Shown piece after piece: positions 1 through 5,322 of a stretch of 6,957 nucleotides of DNA (its first letter is position 1; every line of letters starts with the position of its first letter). A program made the translations under genes and the position numbers. This DNA is from an uncultured bacterium (GTDB taxonomy: Bacteria; Bacillota; Clostridia; Oscillospirales; Oscillospiraceae): positions 1 through 6,957 of the forward strand of contig CASEKM010000096.1 of NCBI GenBank assembly GCA_949288405.1. The letters are read 5' to 3'. The notes below the pieces were generated by a model that was not told where the DNA came from, did not search any database, and saw nothing but the letters and a program-made list of their open reading frames with translations.

Positions 1-1029
1 CGCCGCCGCCCCGTGGGACAGCCTCCGCCCGGCGAACAGAGAGGGCAGCTCCTCCAGGGCGTGCTCGCACAGGGTGAGAAATTCCTGATTGGAGTGGGCC
101 CCGTACACCACGTCGGGGAAGGGCTCCACCTGGTCGGGCCACAACATGGCCACGATGGGCCGCCCGGTGGACAGGTACTCGTACATCCGGGTGGGGATCA
201 CATCGCTGTCCGGCTGTTCCTCCCGGAGAAAGTCCATCAGCACCTGGCACCGGGCCAGATAGGCGGGCACCTCCATCTGGGGACAGGGGGGCAGGAAGGA
301 CACGTTGGGCAGCCGCTTGAGCTTTTTTACCAGGGGGTTGGGTTCCCGGCGGCCCAGGAGCAGAAAATTCCACTCCGGATGGGCGTGGGCGGCGTGCAGG
401 ACGGGGGACAGGTCCAGGTCGGGGTGGATGGTCCCCGCCCACCCGAAGGTGGGGGCGCTCCGCCGGGGTGGGCGGTCCTCCGGCGGCCGGGCCGCCTTGG
501 CGAACAGGGGGTAGGCGGTCCCGTTGGGCAGCAGGGCGATGTTGCTGCTGCACGGGGAGAGCCGGTCGGCCAGCCCCTGGGAGGCGGCGAACACCACGTC
601 GGCGGTGGAGGAGAGCACCCCCTCCCAGGCGGGGGGCAGGTCGTCCCACTCCCGGTCGCAGTCGTACACCAGCCCGTCGTAGTCCAGCCGGTCCAGCAGG
701 TGGACCTGCTCCGGGCAGGTGGTCCACAGCAGGGGGGCGCGGAACCGGTGCTTGGCTATTTTCCCGGCGATGTACCGGGCCAGCTTCCGCTGGCCCAGCT
801 GAAAGAGCTCCCCGTACCGCTCGTCCACCGGGAGGAGGAGCGGGGGCAGGGTGTAGGTGGTGATGTTGGGCTTCACCGCCCGGCCCTTGCCCCGGAAGCG
901 CTGGTCCCGCCAGCTCTCGGCGGGGGAGAAGTAGAGCACCTGCACGTCCTTCAGCCGGGCCACCAGCTGCTGGGTGCGCCCGGGGGAGGGACTCCAGGGC
1001 TCGTTGGAGAGACAGACGATCTGTTTCAA
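1..1029 (-). CDS. Glycosyltransferase, GT4/GT1-like (partial, 3' end beyond left edge)
   Basis: This is the N-terminal 343 residues of a cytoplasmic, probably retaining, GT-B glycosyltransferase that transfers a sugar from a nucleotide-sugar donor, likely in cell-envelope or surface polysaccharide synthesis. The start is MKQIVCLSNEPWSPSPGRTQ; the N-terminal half carries LWTTCPEQ (101-108) and VYDC (121-124), then the linker LLPNGT (166-171). The C-terminal Rossmann half begins FGWAGTIHPDLDL (195-207), continues with LPNVSFLPP (240-248), and has the donor-site block IPTRMYEYLSTGRPIVA (278-294), where E284 fits the conserved glutamate of the GT4 family. The frame is open across the whole span and continues past base 1. 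The start must be TTG (1027-1029): no in-frame ATG lies upstream nearby, and AGGAGG (1036-1041) is 6 nt before it. Acceptor and donor cannot be told from sequence. It resembles TuaH-type glycosyltransferases, but this is from memory of motifs, not a search. Confidence 0.88.
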   Translation of the reverse strand, partial: MKQIVCLSNEPWSPSPGRTQQLVARLKDVQVLYFSPAESWRDQRFRGKGRAVKPNITTYTLPPLLLPVDERYGELFQLGQRKLARYIAGKIAKHRFRAPLLWTTCPEQVHLLDRLDYDGLVYDCDREWDDLPPAWEGVLSSTADVVFAASQGLADRLSPCSSNIALLPNGTAYPLFAKAARPPEDRPPRRSAPTFGWAGTIHPDLDLSPVLHAAHAHPEWNFLLLGRREPNPLVKKLKRLPNVSFLPPCPQMEVPAYLARCQVLMDFLREEQPDSDVIPTRMYEYLSTGRPIVAMLWPDQVEPFPDVVYGAHSNQEFLTLCEHALEELPSLFAGRRLSHGAAA

Positions 1030-1035
1030 TGGGGG

Positions 1036-1041
1036 CCTCCT
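1036..1041 (-). promoter_or_regulatory. Ribosome binding site fixing the TTG start of the glycosyltransferase
   Basis: On the minus strand this is a perfect AGGAGG, 6 nt before the TTG at 1029-1027. It decides the start, because the reading frame offers no ATG here. Confidence 0.85.
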
Positions 1042-1065
1042 AGGAAAACACGCTCCAAAACGCCC

Positions 1066-1094
1066 TTGCGCGGAGCGGAAAAAGCAGGTATAAT
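1066..1094 (+). promoter_or_regulatory. Candidate sigma-A promoter of the PAP2 phosphatase gene
   Basis: A perfect -10 box TATAAT lies at 1089-1094, with a weak -35 TTGCGC at 1066-1071 and a 17-nt spacer. The predicted start of transcription is near 1101, giving a leader of about 95 nt before the ATG at 1196. The -35 matches the consensus at only 3 of 6 positions, so the promoter may be weak or need an activator. It lies within the predicted leader of the opposite gene. Confidence 0.55.
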
Positions 1095-1100
1095 ACGCAG

Positions 1101-1118
1101 ACACGGTTAAAACCGTGT
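1101..1118. promoter_or_regulatory. Candidate operator dyad ACACGGTT-AA-AACCGTGT
   Basis: The 8-bp arms ACACGGTT (1101-1108) and AACCGTGT (1111-1118) are perfect inverted repeats separated by AA. The dyad begins at the predicted start site of the plus-strand promoter and is followed by an A tract (1119-1125). It is not an intrinsic terminator on either strand, since the T tract precedes the hairpin on the minus strand and there is none on the plus strand. An operator or a 5'-end stabilising hairpin are the likely readings. Confidence 0.5.
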
Positions 1119-1129
1119 AAAAAAAGATA

Positions 1130-1155
1130 CCGATATTCCTTACTTATTATATCGG
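1130..1155. promoter_or_regulatory. Inverted repeat CCGATAT-12-ATATCGG over the glycosyltransferase -10 box
   Basis: Arms at 1130-1136 and 1149-1155 are perfect 7-bp inverted repeats, with centres 19 bp apart (near two helical turns). The right arm overlaps the minus-strand TATAAT at 1146-1151 and the left arm lies just past the predicted start near 1139. A dimeric repressor bound here would block the promoter. The spacing could be chance in an AT-rich patch. Confidence 0.35.
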
Positions 1156-1174
1156 CCCCGGCATGCGGGGTCAA
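1146..1174 (-). promoter_or_regulatory. Sigma-A promoter of the glycosyltransferase gene
   Basis: On the minus strand there is TTGACC (1174-1169), a 17-nt spacer, and a perfect TATAAT (1151-1146). Predicted start of transcription is near 1139, with a leader of about 110 nt to the TTG at 1029. This is a near-consensus promoter. Its -35 box lies directly beside the ribosome binding site of the divergent phosphatase gene (1175-1183). Confidence 0.75.
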
Positions 1175-1195
1175 GGGAGGAGGTCCCAAAAATCC

Positions 1196-1747
1196 ATGCT
1201 GGAAGTCATACAAACCGTGGACGAGACCATTCTGCTGTGGATTCAGGAGACGGTCCGCCAGGGGTGGCTCAACCCCCTGGTGGAGTTTTACACCACCCTG
1301 GGCAACGGGGGGCTGCTGTGGATCGTGCTGTCTCTGGCCCTGCTGTGCTGGAAGCCCACCCGGAAGGTGGGGGCGGCCGCCCTGCTGGCCCTGCTGCTGG
1401 GGGCGCTGTGCACCAATGTGGTGCTGAAAAACCTGGTCCAGCGGCCCAGGCCCTATACGGTGGTGGAGGGCCTCATCCCCCTGCTCACCTCCGGGGACCC
1501 CAACTCCTTCCCCTCGGGGCACACCTGCGCCGCCTTTGCCGCCGGTTTGGCCTGGGCGGGGACCTGTTCGGCCCGGTGGGCCCGGATCGCCGCGGTGGTC
1601 AGCGCCGTGTGCATGGGCCTGTCCCGGCTGTATGTGGGGGTCCACTACCCCAGCGACGTGCTGGCGGGGGCGCTGGTGGGCTCCCTGGCCGCCCTGGCTG
1701 CTCTGGCCCTGGCGCGGCGGTGGGAGAGAGCGCATAAACAACTGTAG
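1196..1747 (+). CDS. PAP2-family membrane phosphatase
   Basis: A 183-residue integral membrane protein of the PAP2 superfamily, which hydrolyses lipid phosphates or pyrophosphates such as undecaprenyl pyrophosphate, phosphatidylglycerol phosphate or phosphatidic acid at the outer face of the membrane. All three catalytic motifs are present in order: KX6RP (K78, R85-P86), PSGH (106-109, within SFPSGH) and SRX5HX3D (S143-R144, H150, D154). Hydrophobic segments lie near 38-52, 57-77, 111-123, 130-142 and 155-173. The length suits the small BcrC/PgpB-like group. I chose the ATG at 1196 because GGGAGGAGG (1175-1183) lies 12 nt upstream; the in-frame ATG at 1163 has no ribosome binding site. It is transcribed away from the glycosyltransferase gene from a shared control region and ends at its own terminator. 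Undecaprenyl-pyrophosphate recycling is plausible but not proved by these motifs. Confidence 0.92.
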   Translation: MLEVIQTVDETILLWIQETVRQGWLNPLVEFYTTLGNGGLLWIVLSLALLCWKPTRKVGAAALLALLLGALCTNVVLKNLVQRPRPYTVVEGLIPLLTSGDPNSFPSGHTCAAFAAGLAWAGTCSARWARIAAVVSAVCMGLSRLYVGVHYPSDVLAGALVGSLAALAALALARRWERAHKQL

Positions 1748-1766
1748 GGGCGGATATCATCCGCCC
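1748..1766. repeat. Perfect palindrome GGGCGGAT-ATC-ATCCGCCC beside the stop codon
   Basis: Arms GGGCGGAT (1748-1755) and ATCCGCCC (1759-1766) are perfect 8-bp inverted repeats around ATC, starting at the base after the TAG of the phosphatase gene. No T tract follows, so this is not itself a terminator. In form it matches short GC-rich palindromes that I recall as dispersed intergenic repeats in Oscillospiraceae genomes; that link is recollection and unchecked. It could protect the mRNA 3' end. Confidence 0.6.
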
Positions 1767-1776
1767 GCAGACGGTC

Positions 1777-1816
1777 AAAAACCCGGCTCTGTCTGAAAAA
1801 ACAGAGCCGGTTTTTT
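1777..1816. terminator. Bidirectional intrinsic terminator between the phosphatase and M56 genes
   Basis: A perfect 10-bp stem CCGGCTCTGT (1783-1792) and ACAGAGCCGG (1801-1810) closes an 8-nt loop. T6 (1811-1816) follows on the plus strand, and A5 (1777-1781) precedes the stem and becomes a T tract on the minus strand. It therefore ends both converging transcripts, the phosphatase gene from the left and the M56 operon from the right (stop at 1828). Confidence 0.93.
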
Positions 1817-1827
1817 GATTTTAGGAG

Positions 1828-4575
1828 TCAGTCCGCCCGCAGGCCCCCGGTGGCTGCTTCAGTACACCGCCAGGAGCCGTCTGCCTGCCGCTCCAGGCGG
1901 TATTCCAGGGTGTCCAGCCAGAGGCCGGCCCAGGGGCTGTTCGCCTCCGCCAGATCAATTCCGGCCCCGGCCATCCAGTAGACGGTGTTGGGTTCCACCG
2001 GGTCCAGAGCCAAGGTGATCCGGGCACAGAACGCGGTTTCGCCGGTGTCGTAGACCTCCGCCTGGGCAAGCCGGGCAGAGGTGACCGCCTTGGGATGGCG
2101 GGGATCTAGGTCCAGGTAGAATTGGGCCAAAGCGGTTCCAAAGCTTGCGGCTGCCTCCTCAACGTCCGCAGAGGAGCTGGAAACGGTTACCCGGGTTGGA
2201 CTGGCGCTGCGGGAAAAGAGCTCTTGGGGCTGAAGCAGGGACTCGGGCAGCGAGATCCGCGTCCCAGTGGGGGAGTTAAAGATGAAGAGCTCCGCCTCTG
2301 GGTTGTAGTAGGGCGCCAGCCCTAGGGACTCCAGGCACAAAGACAGCCAAGCAGACCAGTCCTCCGGCTGATAGTCCAGGGTTTTGACCGCTGTCTCCCA
2401 GTCCGGGTCGGACAGCAGGGCTGGGATGAGAACGGTCTCCGCCTGGAGGTAGTCGGCCGAGGCCAGGGTGTCGGCAATTTGATTGCGTTCCATCTGTTCA
2501 TGGGCAAGAGAACCAAGGGCGGAGCACATATCCCGGTTGGACAGGGGATAGCGGCCCAGAGAGTGTCCGTCCGCTCCGAAAAATTCCACGCTGGAGCCGT
2601 AATACAGGTCTGCGAAAGCAGTAGTATCGGACTGAGGGTCGCCGGACCGCAGTATCTCTTTGGCCTGATTGACCAGGTCGGAGTCGGTAATCGGCGGGCC
2701 GATAAAGCTGGAGAGCGGTCCAAAACTCGCGTGGAGGGAGACAGTCTGCTCTAGGGCGGCGGCCATTTCAGAGGATGAGGCGGCATCGGCGGCAGTGTCC
2801 TGAGCTGCTCCCCAGCAGATCTCCAGCACCGCATCCACCAGGTGGTCGGGAATAGCGATGGTGTACCAGCTCCCCGCGTCCATGGCCCGGGCGTACCAGC
2901 CCTCCGGGGCGGACGGGTCCCACCAGGGCACGCCGTAGCTCACCTCATAGAAGGTGGTCCAGTTGGTGAGCCAGTCCTCCATGTCATAGTCTGGGGAGGC
3001 GTTTTGTTCCACACAGGCGGGGTCGTTCAGGAACAGCTCCGTGAGCTGGGTCTTGAATACGGGATACTCTACCCGGTACTGCACCTGAGGCAGGGTGCGC
3101 TGTTCCTGTTGAAGAACTCTTATTTGCTCAATAATCCCGTCTGGGAAAACAGCGGCAGGAAAACAGGCCAGATGTTCTGAGTCAGGGTTCAGGACGTATG
3201 TCTCCGGATCGGATAAATTTGAATCTCGATAAAGATAATAGGTGGCCGCTTCCATCTCTCCGCCCCGCTCATACCAGAAGGTAAGCGGGGTAGAGGAGAG
3301 AAAACGGGATGGCCAATCGGTTTCCAACACCTCATCAGAGAAGTTCAACAAGTCGTGAACCTGGTTCAGCAGTTCTTTTGCCTCCGCCAGAAGGTCCGGG
3401 TCCGTGATTTGGGTGGGGTCGGCACCGCTGCTATAGAGGGGCTGCCCCAGGTGGACAGCCTGGGCGACAGATACATGATACTTAAAGTCACTGTAGATGG
3501 AGTCTGGGTCAGGAACGGCTTGGTCCCGTTCCCCCGCAAACACAAACACCGCCGCCAGGGCCAGGGAGGCCGCCGCCAGAAAGAGGGCGGTTTTCTTTGT
3601 CTCCGGCTGTTTCACCAGCTGGGCAATCCGCCTCTGGACGGTTTTCTTTCCTCCGGTCATGGTGGTGGAGCAGGACAGCACCCCGCCCGCCCCGGACCGC
3701 CGGGCCACCAACCCGATCAGCGTGCGGCCGTAGGGGATGCGCTCTGCCTCCCCCAGCCGGGCAATGGTCCCCTCGTCGCAGGAGAGCTCCCCGTCCCGCT
3801 TGGACAAGATGACTGCCGCCCACACCAGGGGGTTATACCAGTGGAGGGCCAGGGCCAGGCACCGGAGGAGGGACCAGATGTGGTCCCTGTGCCGGAAGTG
3901 AGTGAGCTCGTGGGAGAGCACGTGGGTGCGGACTGTTCCGTCCTCCGCCGCCTCCGGGGTGAGGTAGACGGCGGGCCGGAGCACCCCGCACAGACAGGGG
4001 GAGGACAGCCCCTCCGCCTCATACACCGGCAGGGGACAGCCCGCCGTGGGGAGGGGGCGGCGGCTTTTTCGGAGCTTTTGGGCAAACCGCAGGTTGGCGG
4101 CCAGCACCGCCAGCAGGACCACGCCAACTCCCGCCCCCCACACCAGCACCACGGCGGCGCGGAGCGCGTCGTCCAGCGTGGGGCCGCCGAAGTACATGTA
4201 GATTTCCCCGTTTTCCTGGAGCTCCCAGAGGGCGGTGTCCTGGTCCGACCGGCTGGTCTGCACCGTACCGTCGTCAGCAATGGTGAGGCCGTTTTCCTCC
4301 AGACGGTCGGAGGGGATGACCCCATAGCCCATGGCGGTGTCCGGGGAGAGGGGGCGGGTTGACAAGACGGGCAGCTCCGGCGCCAGATTCGCCGCCGAGG
4401 CGGGAAGGGAGAGGCCGGGAATCTGGAACGGCGCCAGCAGCCGCAGGAGGACCACTATCCACAGGGCGTACCGCACCCGGGGGGACAGTCTTCGGAACAG
4501 GGTCCCCCGCAGCAGCAGAAAGACCGCCAGCAGAATGGATGAGGTGACGCACCAGGAGATGAGCAGATCGGTCAT
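1828..4575 (-). CDS. M56 (BlaR1/MecR1-type) membrane metalloprotease with a large non-PBP extracellular sensor
   Basis: A 915-residue membrane sensor-protease. In this family an external signal activates a cytoplasmic zinc protease that leads to cleavage of the partner BlaI-type repressor. Predicted membrane segments are near 4-22, 33-53, 138-160 and 329-347. The protease lies between the third and fourth: HELTH (222-226) gives the HEXXH zinc and catalytic residues, NPLVWAAVILSKRDGELSCDE (248-268) follows, and E263 is the likely third ligand. An RR pair (292-293) lies where BlaR1 is reported to self-cleave, a loose match only. Residues 348-915 would be outside the cell. No STYK/SXN/KTG set of a penicillin-binding domain is present: SDFK at 362-365 is the only SXXK near the start and no KTG follows. 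Instead there is a divergent repeat (ITDPDLLAEAKELL 390-403; ITDSDLVNQAKEIL 629-642) and a C-terminal module (about 803-915) ending DGSWRCTEAATGG. The ATG overlaps the repressor stop (ATGA), so translation is coupled. Ligand unknown. Confidence 0.9.
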   Translation of the reverse strand: MTDLLISWCVTSSILLAVFLLLRGTLFRRLSPRVRYALWIVVLLRLLAPFQIPGLSLPASAANLAPELPVLSTRPLSPDTAMGYGVIPSDRLEENGLTIADDGTVQTSRSDQDTALWELQENGEIYMYFGGPTLDDALRAAVVLVWGAGVGVVLLAVLAANLRFAQKLRKSRRPLPTAGCPLPVYEAEGLSSPCLCGVLRPAVYLTPEAAEDGTVRTHVLSHELTHFRHRDHIWSLLRCLALALHWYNPLVWAAVILSKRDGELSCDEGTIARLGEAERIPYGRTLIGLVARRSGAGGVLSCSTTMTGGKKTVQRRIAQLVKQPETKKTALFLAAASLALAAVFVFAGERDQAVPDPDSIYSDFKYHVSVAQAVHLGQPLYSSGADPTQITDPDLLAEAKELLNQVHDLLNFSDEVLETDWPSRFLSSTPLTFWYERGGEMEAATYYLYRDSNLSDPETYVLNPDSEHLACFPAAVFPDGIIEQIRVLQQEQRTLPQVQYRVEYPVFKTQLTELFLNDPACVEQNASPDYDMEDWLTNWTTFYEVSYGVPWWDPSAPEGWYARAMDAGSWYTIAIPDHLVDAVLEICWGAAQDTAADAASSSEMAAALEQTVSLHASFGPLSSFIGPPITDSDLVNQAKEILRSGDPQSDTTAFADLYYGSSVEFFGADGHSLGRYPLSNRDMCSALGSLAHEQMERNQIADTLASADYLQAETVLIPALLSDPDWETAVKTLDYQPEDWSAWLSLCLESLGLAPYYNPEAELFIFNSPTGTRISLPESLLQPQELFSRSASPTRVTVSSSSADVEEAAASFGTALAQFYLDLDPRHPKAVTSARLAQAEVYDTGETAFCARITLALDPVEPNTVYWMAGAGIDLAEANSPWAGLWLDTLEYRLERQADGSWRCTEAATGGLRAD

Positions 4576-4946
4576 TTTCCCTCCGCCTCCTTTAAAACGG
4601 CGTACAGCTCCTCAATTTCTTCTTGGGTCAGGGCCTTCTCCCGGGCCATGGAGGACACCATCAGGCCCACGCTCCCCTGGTACACCCGGTCCAGAAAGGA
4701 GCGGGTCTCCTGGCGGGCGGCCTTCTCCCGCTCCACCGCTGGGAAGTAGTGCTTGGCCCGGCCCCGGACCTCCACCCGGACCAGGCCCTTGTCCTCCATC
4801 CGGCGCAGGGTGGTGATGGTGGTGCTCTTGGCCCAGCCCACCTTCTCCTTTAAGACGGGGACCAGCTGGGTGACCGTCTGGGGGGCGCGCCCCCACAGGC
4901 AGTCCAGCACATGCCACTCGCTGTTGGTGAGCATCGTTTCCGACAT
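4572..4946 (-). CDS. BlaI/MecI/CopY-family transcriptional repressor
   Basis: A 124-residue winged-helix repressor that binds DNA as a dimer. The N-terminal part LTNSEWHVLDCLW (6-18) and the recognition region TVTQLVPVLKEKVGWAKSTT (24-43) followed by LRRMEDKGLV (47-56) are typical of the family, with a wing at VRVEVRGRAKHYFPA (56-70). The C-terminal helical part (about 75-124) is the dimerisation and cleavage region. I chose the ATG at 4944-4946: AGGAGG (4957-4962) is 10 nt upstream, whereas the in-frame GTG at 4955-4953 nearly abuts that site. The stop codon overlaps the ATG of the M56 protease gene (ATGA, 4572-4575), which makes the protease its expected antagonist. A palindrome at its own predicted start of transcription suggests autorepression. 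Which other genes it controls cannot be seen here; no second copy of that palindrome was found in the window. Confidence 0.95.
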   Translation of the reverse strand: MSETMLTNSEWHVLDCLWGRAPQTVTQLVPVLKEKVGWAKSTTITTLRRMEDKGLVRVEVRGRAKHYFPAVEREKAARQETRSFLDRVYQGSVGLMVSSMAREKALTQEEIEELYAVLKEAEGK

Positions 4947-4956
4947 GTTTTGCACA

Positions 4957-4962
4957 CCTCCT
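4957..4962 (-). promoter_or_regulatory. Ribosome binding site fixing the repressor start
   Basis: A perfect AGGAGG on the minus strand, 10 nt from the ATG at 4946-4944. It rules out the GTG three codons upstream, which is only one base from it. Confidence 0.85.
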
Positions 4963-4969
4963 CTGCATA

Positions 4970-4984
4970 GTTTACTTTGTAAAC
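4970..4984. promoter_or_regulatory. Candidate BlaI-type operator GTTTACTTTGTAAAC
   Basis: Perfect inverted repeat with 6-bp arms GTTTAC (4970-4975) and GTAAAC (4979-4984) around TTT. On the minus strand it reads GTTTACAAAGTAAAC and so contains TACA, the core of known BlaI/MecI operators (TACA/TGTA), in a slightly different arrangement. It covers the predicted start of transcription of the repressor-protease operon, as expected for autoregulation. Binding is inferred. Confidence 0.7.
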
Positions 4985-4986
4985 CA

Positions 4987-5015
4987 AATATATCACAAAA
5001 GGTCTACGATGTCAA
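4987..5015 (-). promoter_or_regulatory. Sigma-A promoter of the repressor-protease operon
   Basis: On the minus strand: perfect -35 TTGACA (5015-5010), a 17-nt spacer, and -10 TATATT (4992-4987). Predicted start is near 4980, inside the palindrome at 4970-4984, and the leader is only about 34 nt. This is a strong promoter that needs a repressor to be held off. Confidence 0.85.
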
Positions 5016-5081
5016 CCAAAACGAGAAGGACCGGCGGCCGGAGTCAAGGAGGACAGGGACTTCTTAACGAACATTTTACTA

Positions 5082-5110
5082 TTGACGAACCGCCCTGTTG
5101 ATGCTATGTT
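5082..5110 (+). promoter_or_regulatory. Extended -10 promoter of the phosphate-uptake operon
   Basis: TTGACG (5082-5087), a 17-nt spacer, and TATGTT (5105-5110) preceded by TGC (5102-5104), an extended -10 TGN element. Predicted start is near 5117, more than 250 nt before the transporter ATG. It points away from the repressor promoter, and the two -35 boxes are about 66 bp apart. No Pho-box-like direct repeats were evident. Confidence 0.7.
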
Positions 5111-5235
5111 ATACATGCTGGAATATAGAGGTAGAGTCTGTCATAGAGGGCAGCGAGCTGCTTCTCCGTGGATTCACAGCGCCGGACGAAAGGGCTGTCT
5201 GGGCCCTTCCGTGGGAGATGGACGGGGCTTCTATC

Positions 5236-5259
5236 AGGAAGAGGTCCTGCTCTTTTTTT
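5236..5259 (+). terminator. Weak T-rich hairpin, possible attenuator in the pit leader
   Basis: AGGAAGAG (5236-5243) can pair with CTCTTTTT (5250-5257), six standard and two GU pairs, with loop GTCCTG and a T7 run (5253-5259) partly in the stem. Alone it is a poor terminator. Part of the left arm (5237-5241) can instead pair with 5228-5232, the 3' strand of helix P1, which would link it to folding of the upstream element. Confidence 0.3.
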
Positions 5260-5298
5260 GCTCTGAACACAGCGGGACGGCCGCCCGTCGGTCCGGCA

Positions 5299-5322
5299 CG
5301 TCCCGCCTTCAAAGGCGGGGCG
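5299..5322 (+). promoter_or_regulatory. Strong GC hairpin upstream of pit
   Basis: A 10-bp stem (5299-5308 with 5313-5322, one GU pair) closes a TCAA loop. No T tract follows, so it is not an intrinsic terminator. Its left arm can alternatively pair with GCGGGACG at 5272-5279, giving a mutually exclusive fold. It ends 47 nt before the ATG and could affect ribosome access or mRNA stability, or it could be part of a dispersed repeat. Confidence 0.55.

Noticed and set aside
13..1110. 365-codon open frame on the plus strand
   Set aside because: Glycine-, proline- and histidine-rich translation without motifs, wholly opposite a glycosyltransferase with clear motifs; an artefact of high GC.
1101..1125. 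Intrinsic terminator at the ACACGGTT dyad
   Set aside because: The A tract follows the hairpin on the plus strand, so T residues precede the hairpin on the minus strand; neither orientation gives a T tract after the stem.
1040..1741. 233-codon frame on the minus strand opposite the phosphatase gene
   Set aside because: It lacks recognisable domains, while the plus strand carries all three PAP2 motifs.
3487..3499. SDFK (362-365 of the M56 protein) as a beta-lactam acylation site
   Set aside because: No SXN or KTG motif follows at suitable distances and the surrounding sequence is unlike a penicillin-binding fold.
3355..4362. 335-codon open frame on the plus strand opposite the M56 gene
   Set aside because: Low-complexity translation; the opposite strand encodes the zinc protease with HEXXH and membrane helices.
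5031..5041. Palindrome CCGGCGGCCGG between the two promoters
   Set aside because: Short, built only of G and C, and not placed on either promoter; chance is likely in this GC-rich DNA.
5125..5234. Lysine riboswitch or T-box in the pit leader
   Set aside because: Only ATAGAGG on the 5' side resembles the lysine riboswitch; its large five-helix junction and other conserved loops are absent. No TGGNACCGCG T-box sequence is present.
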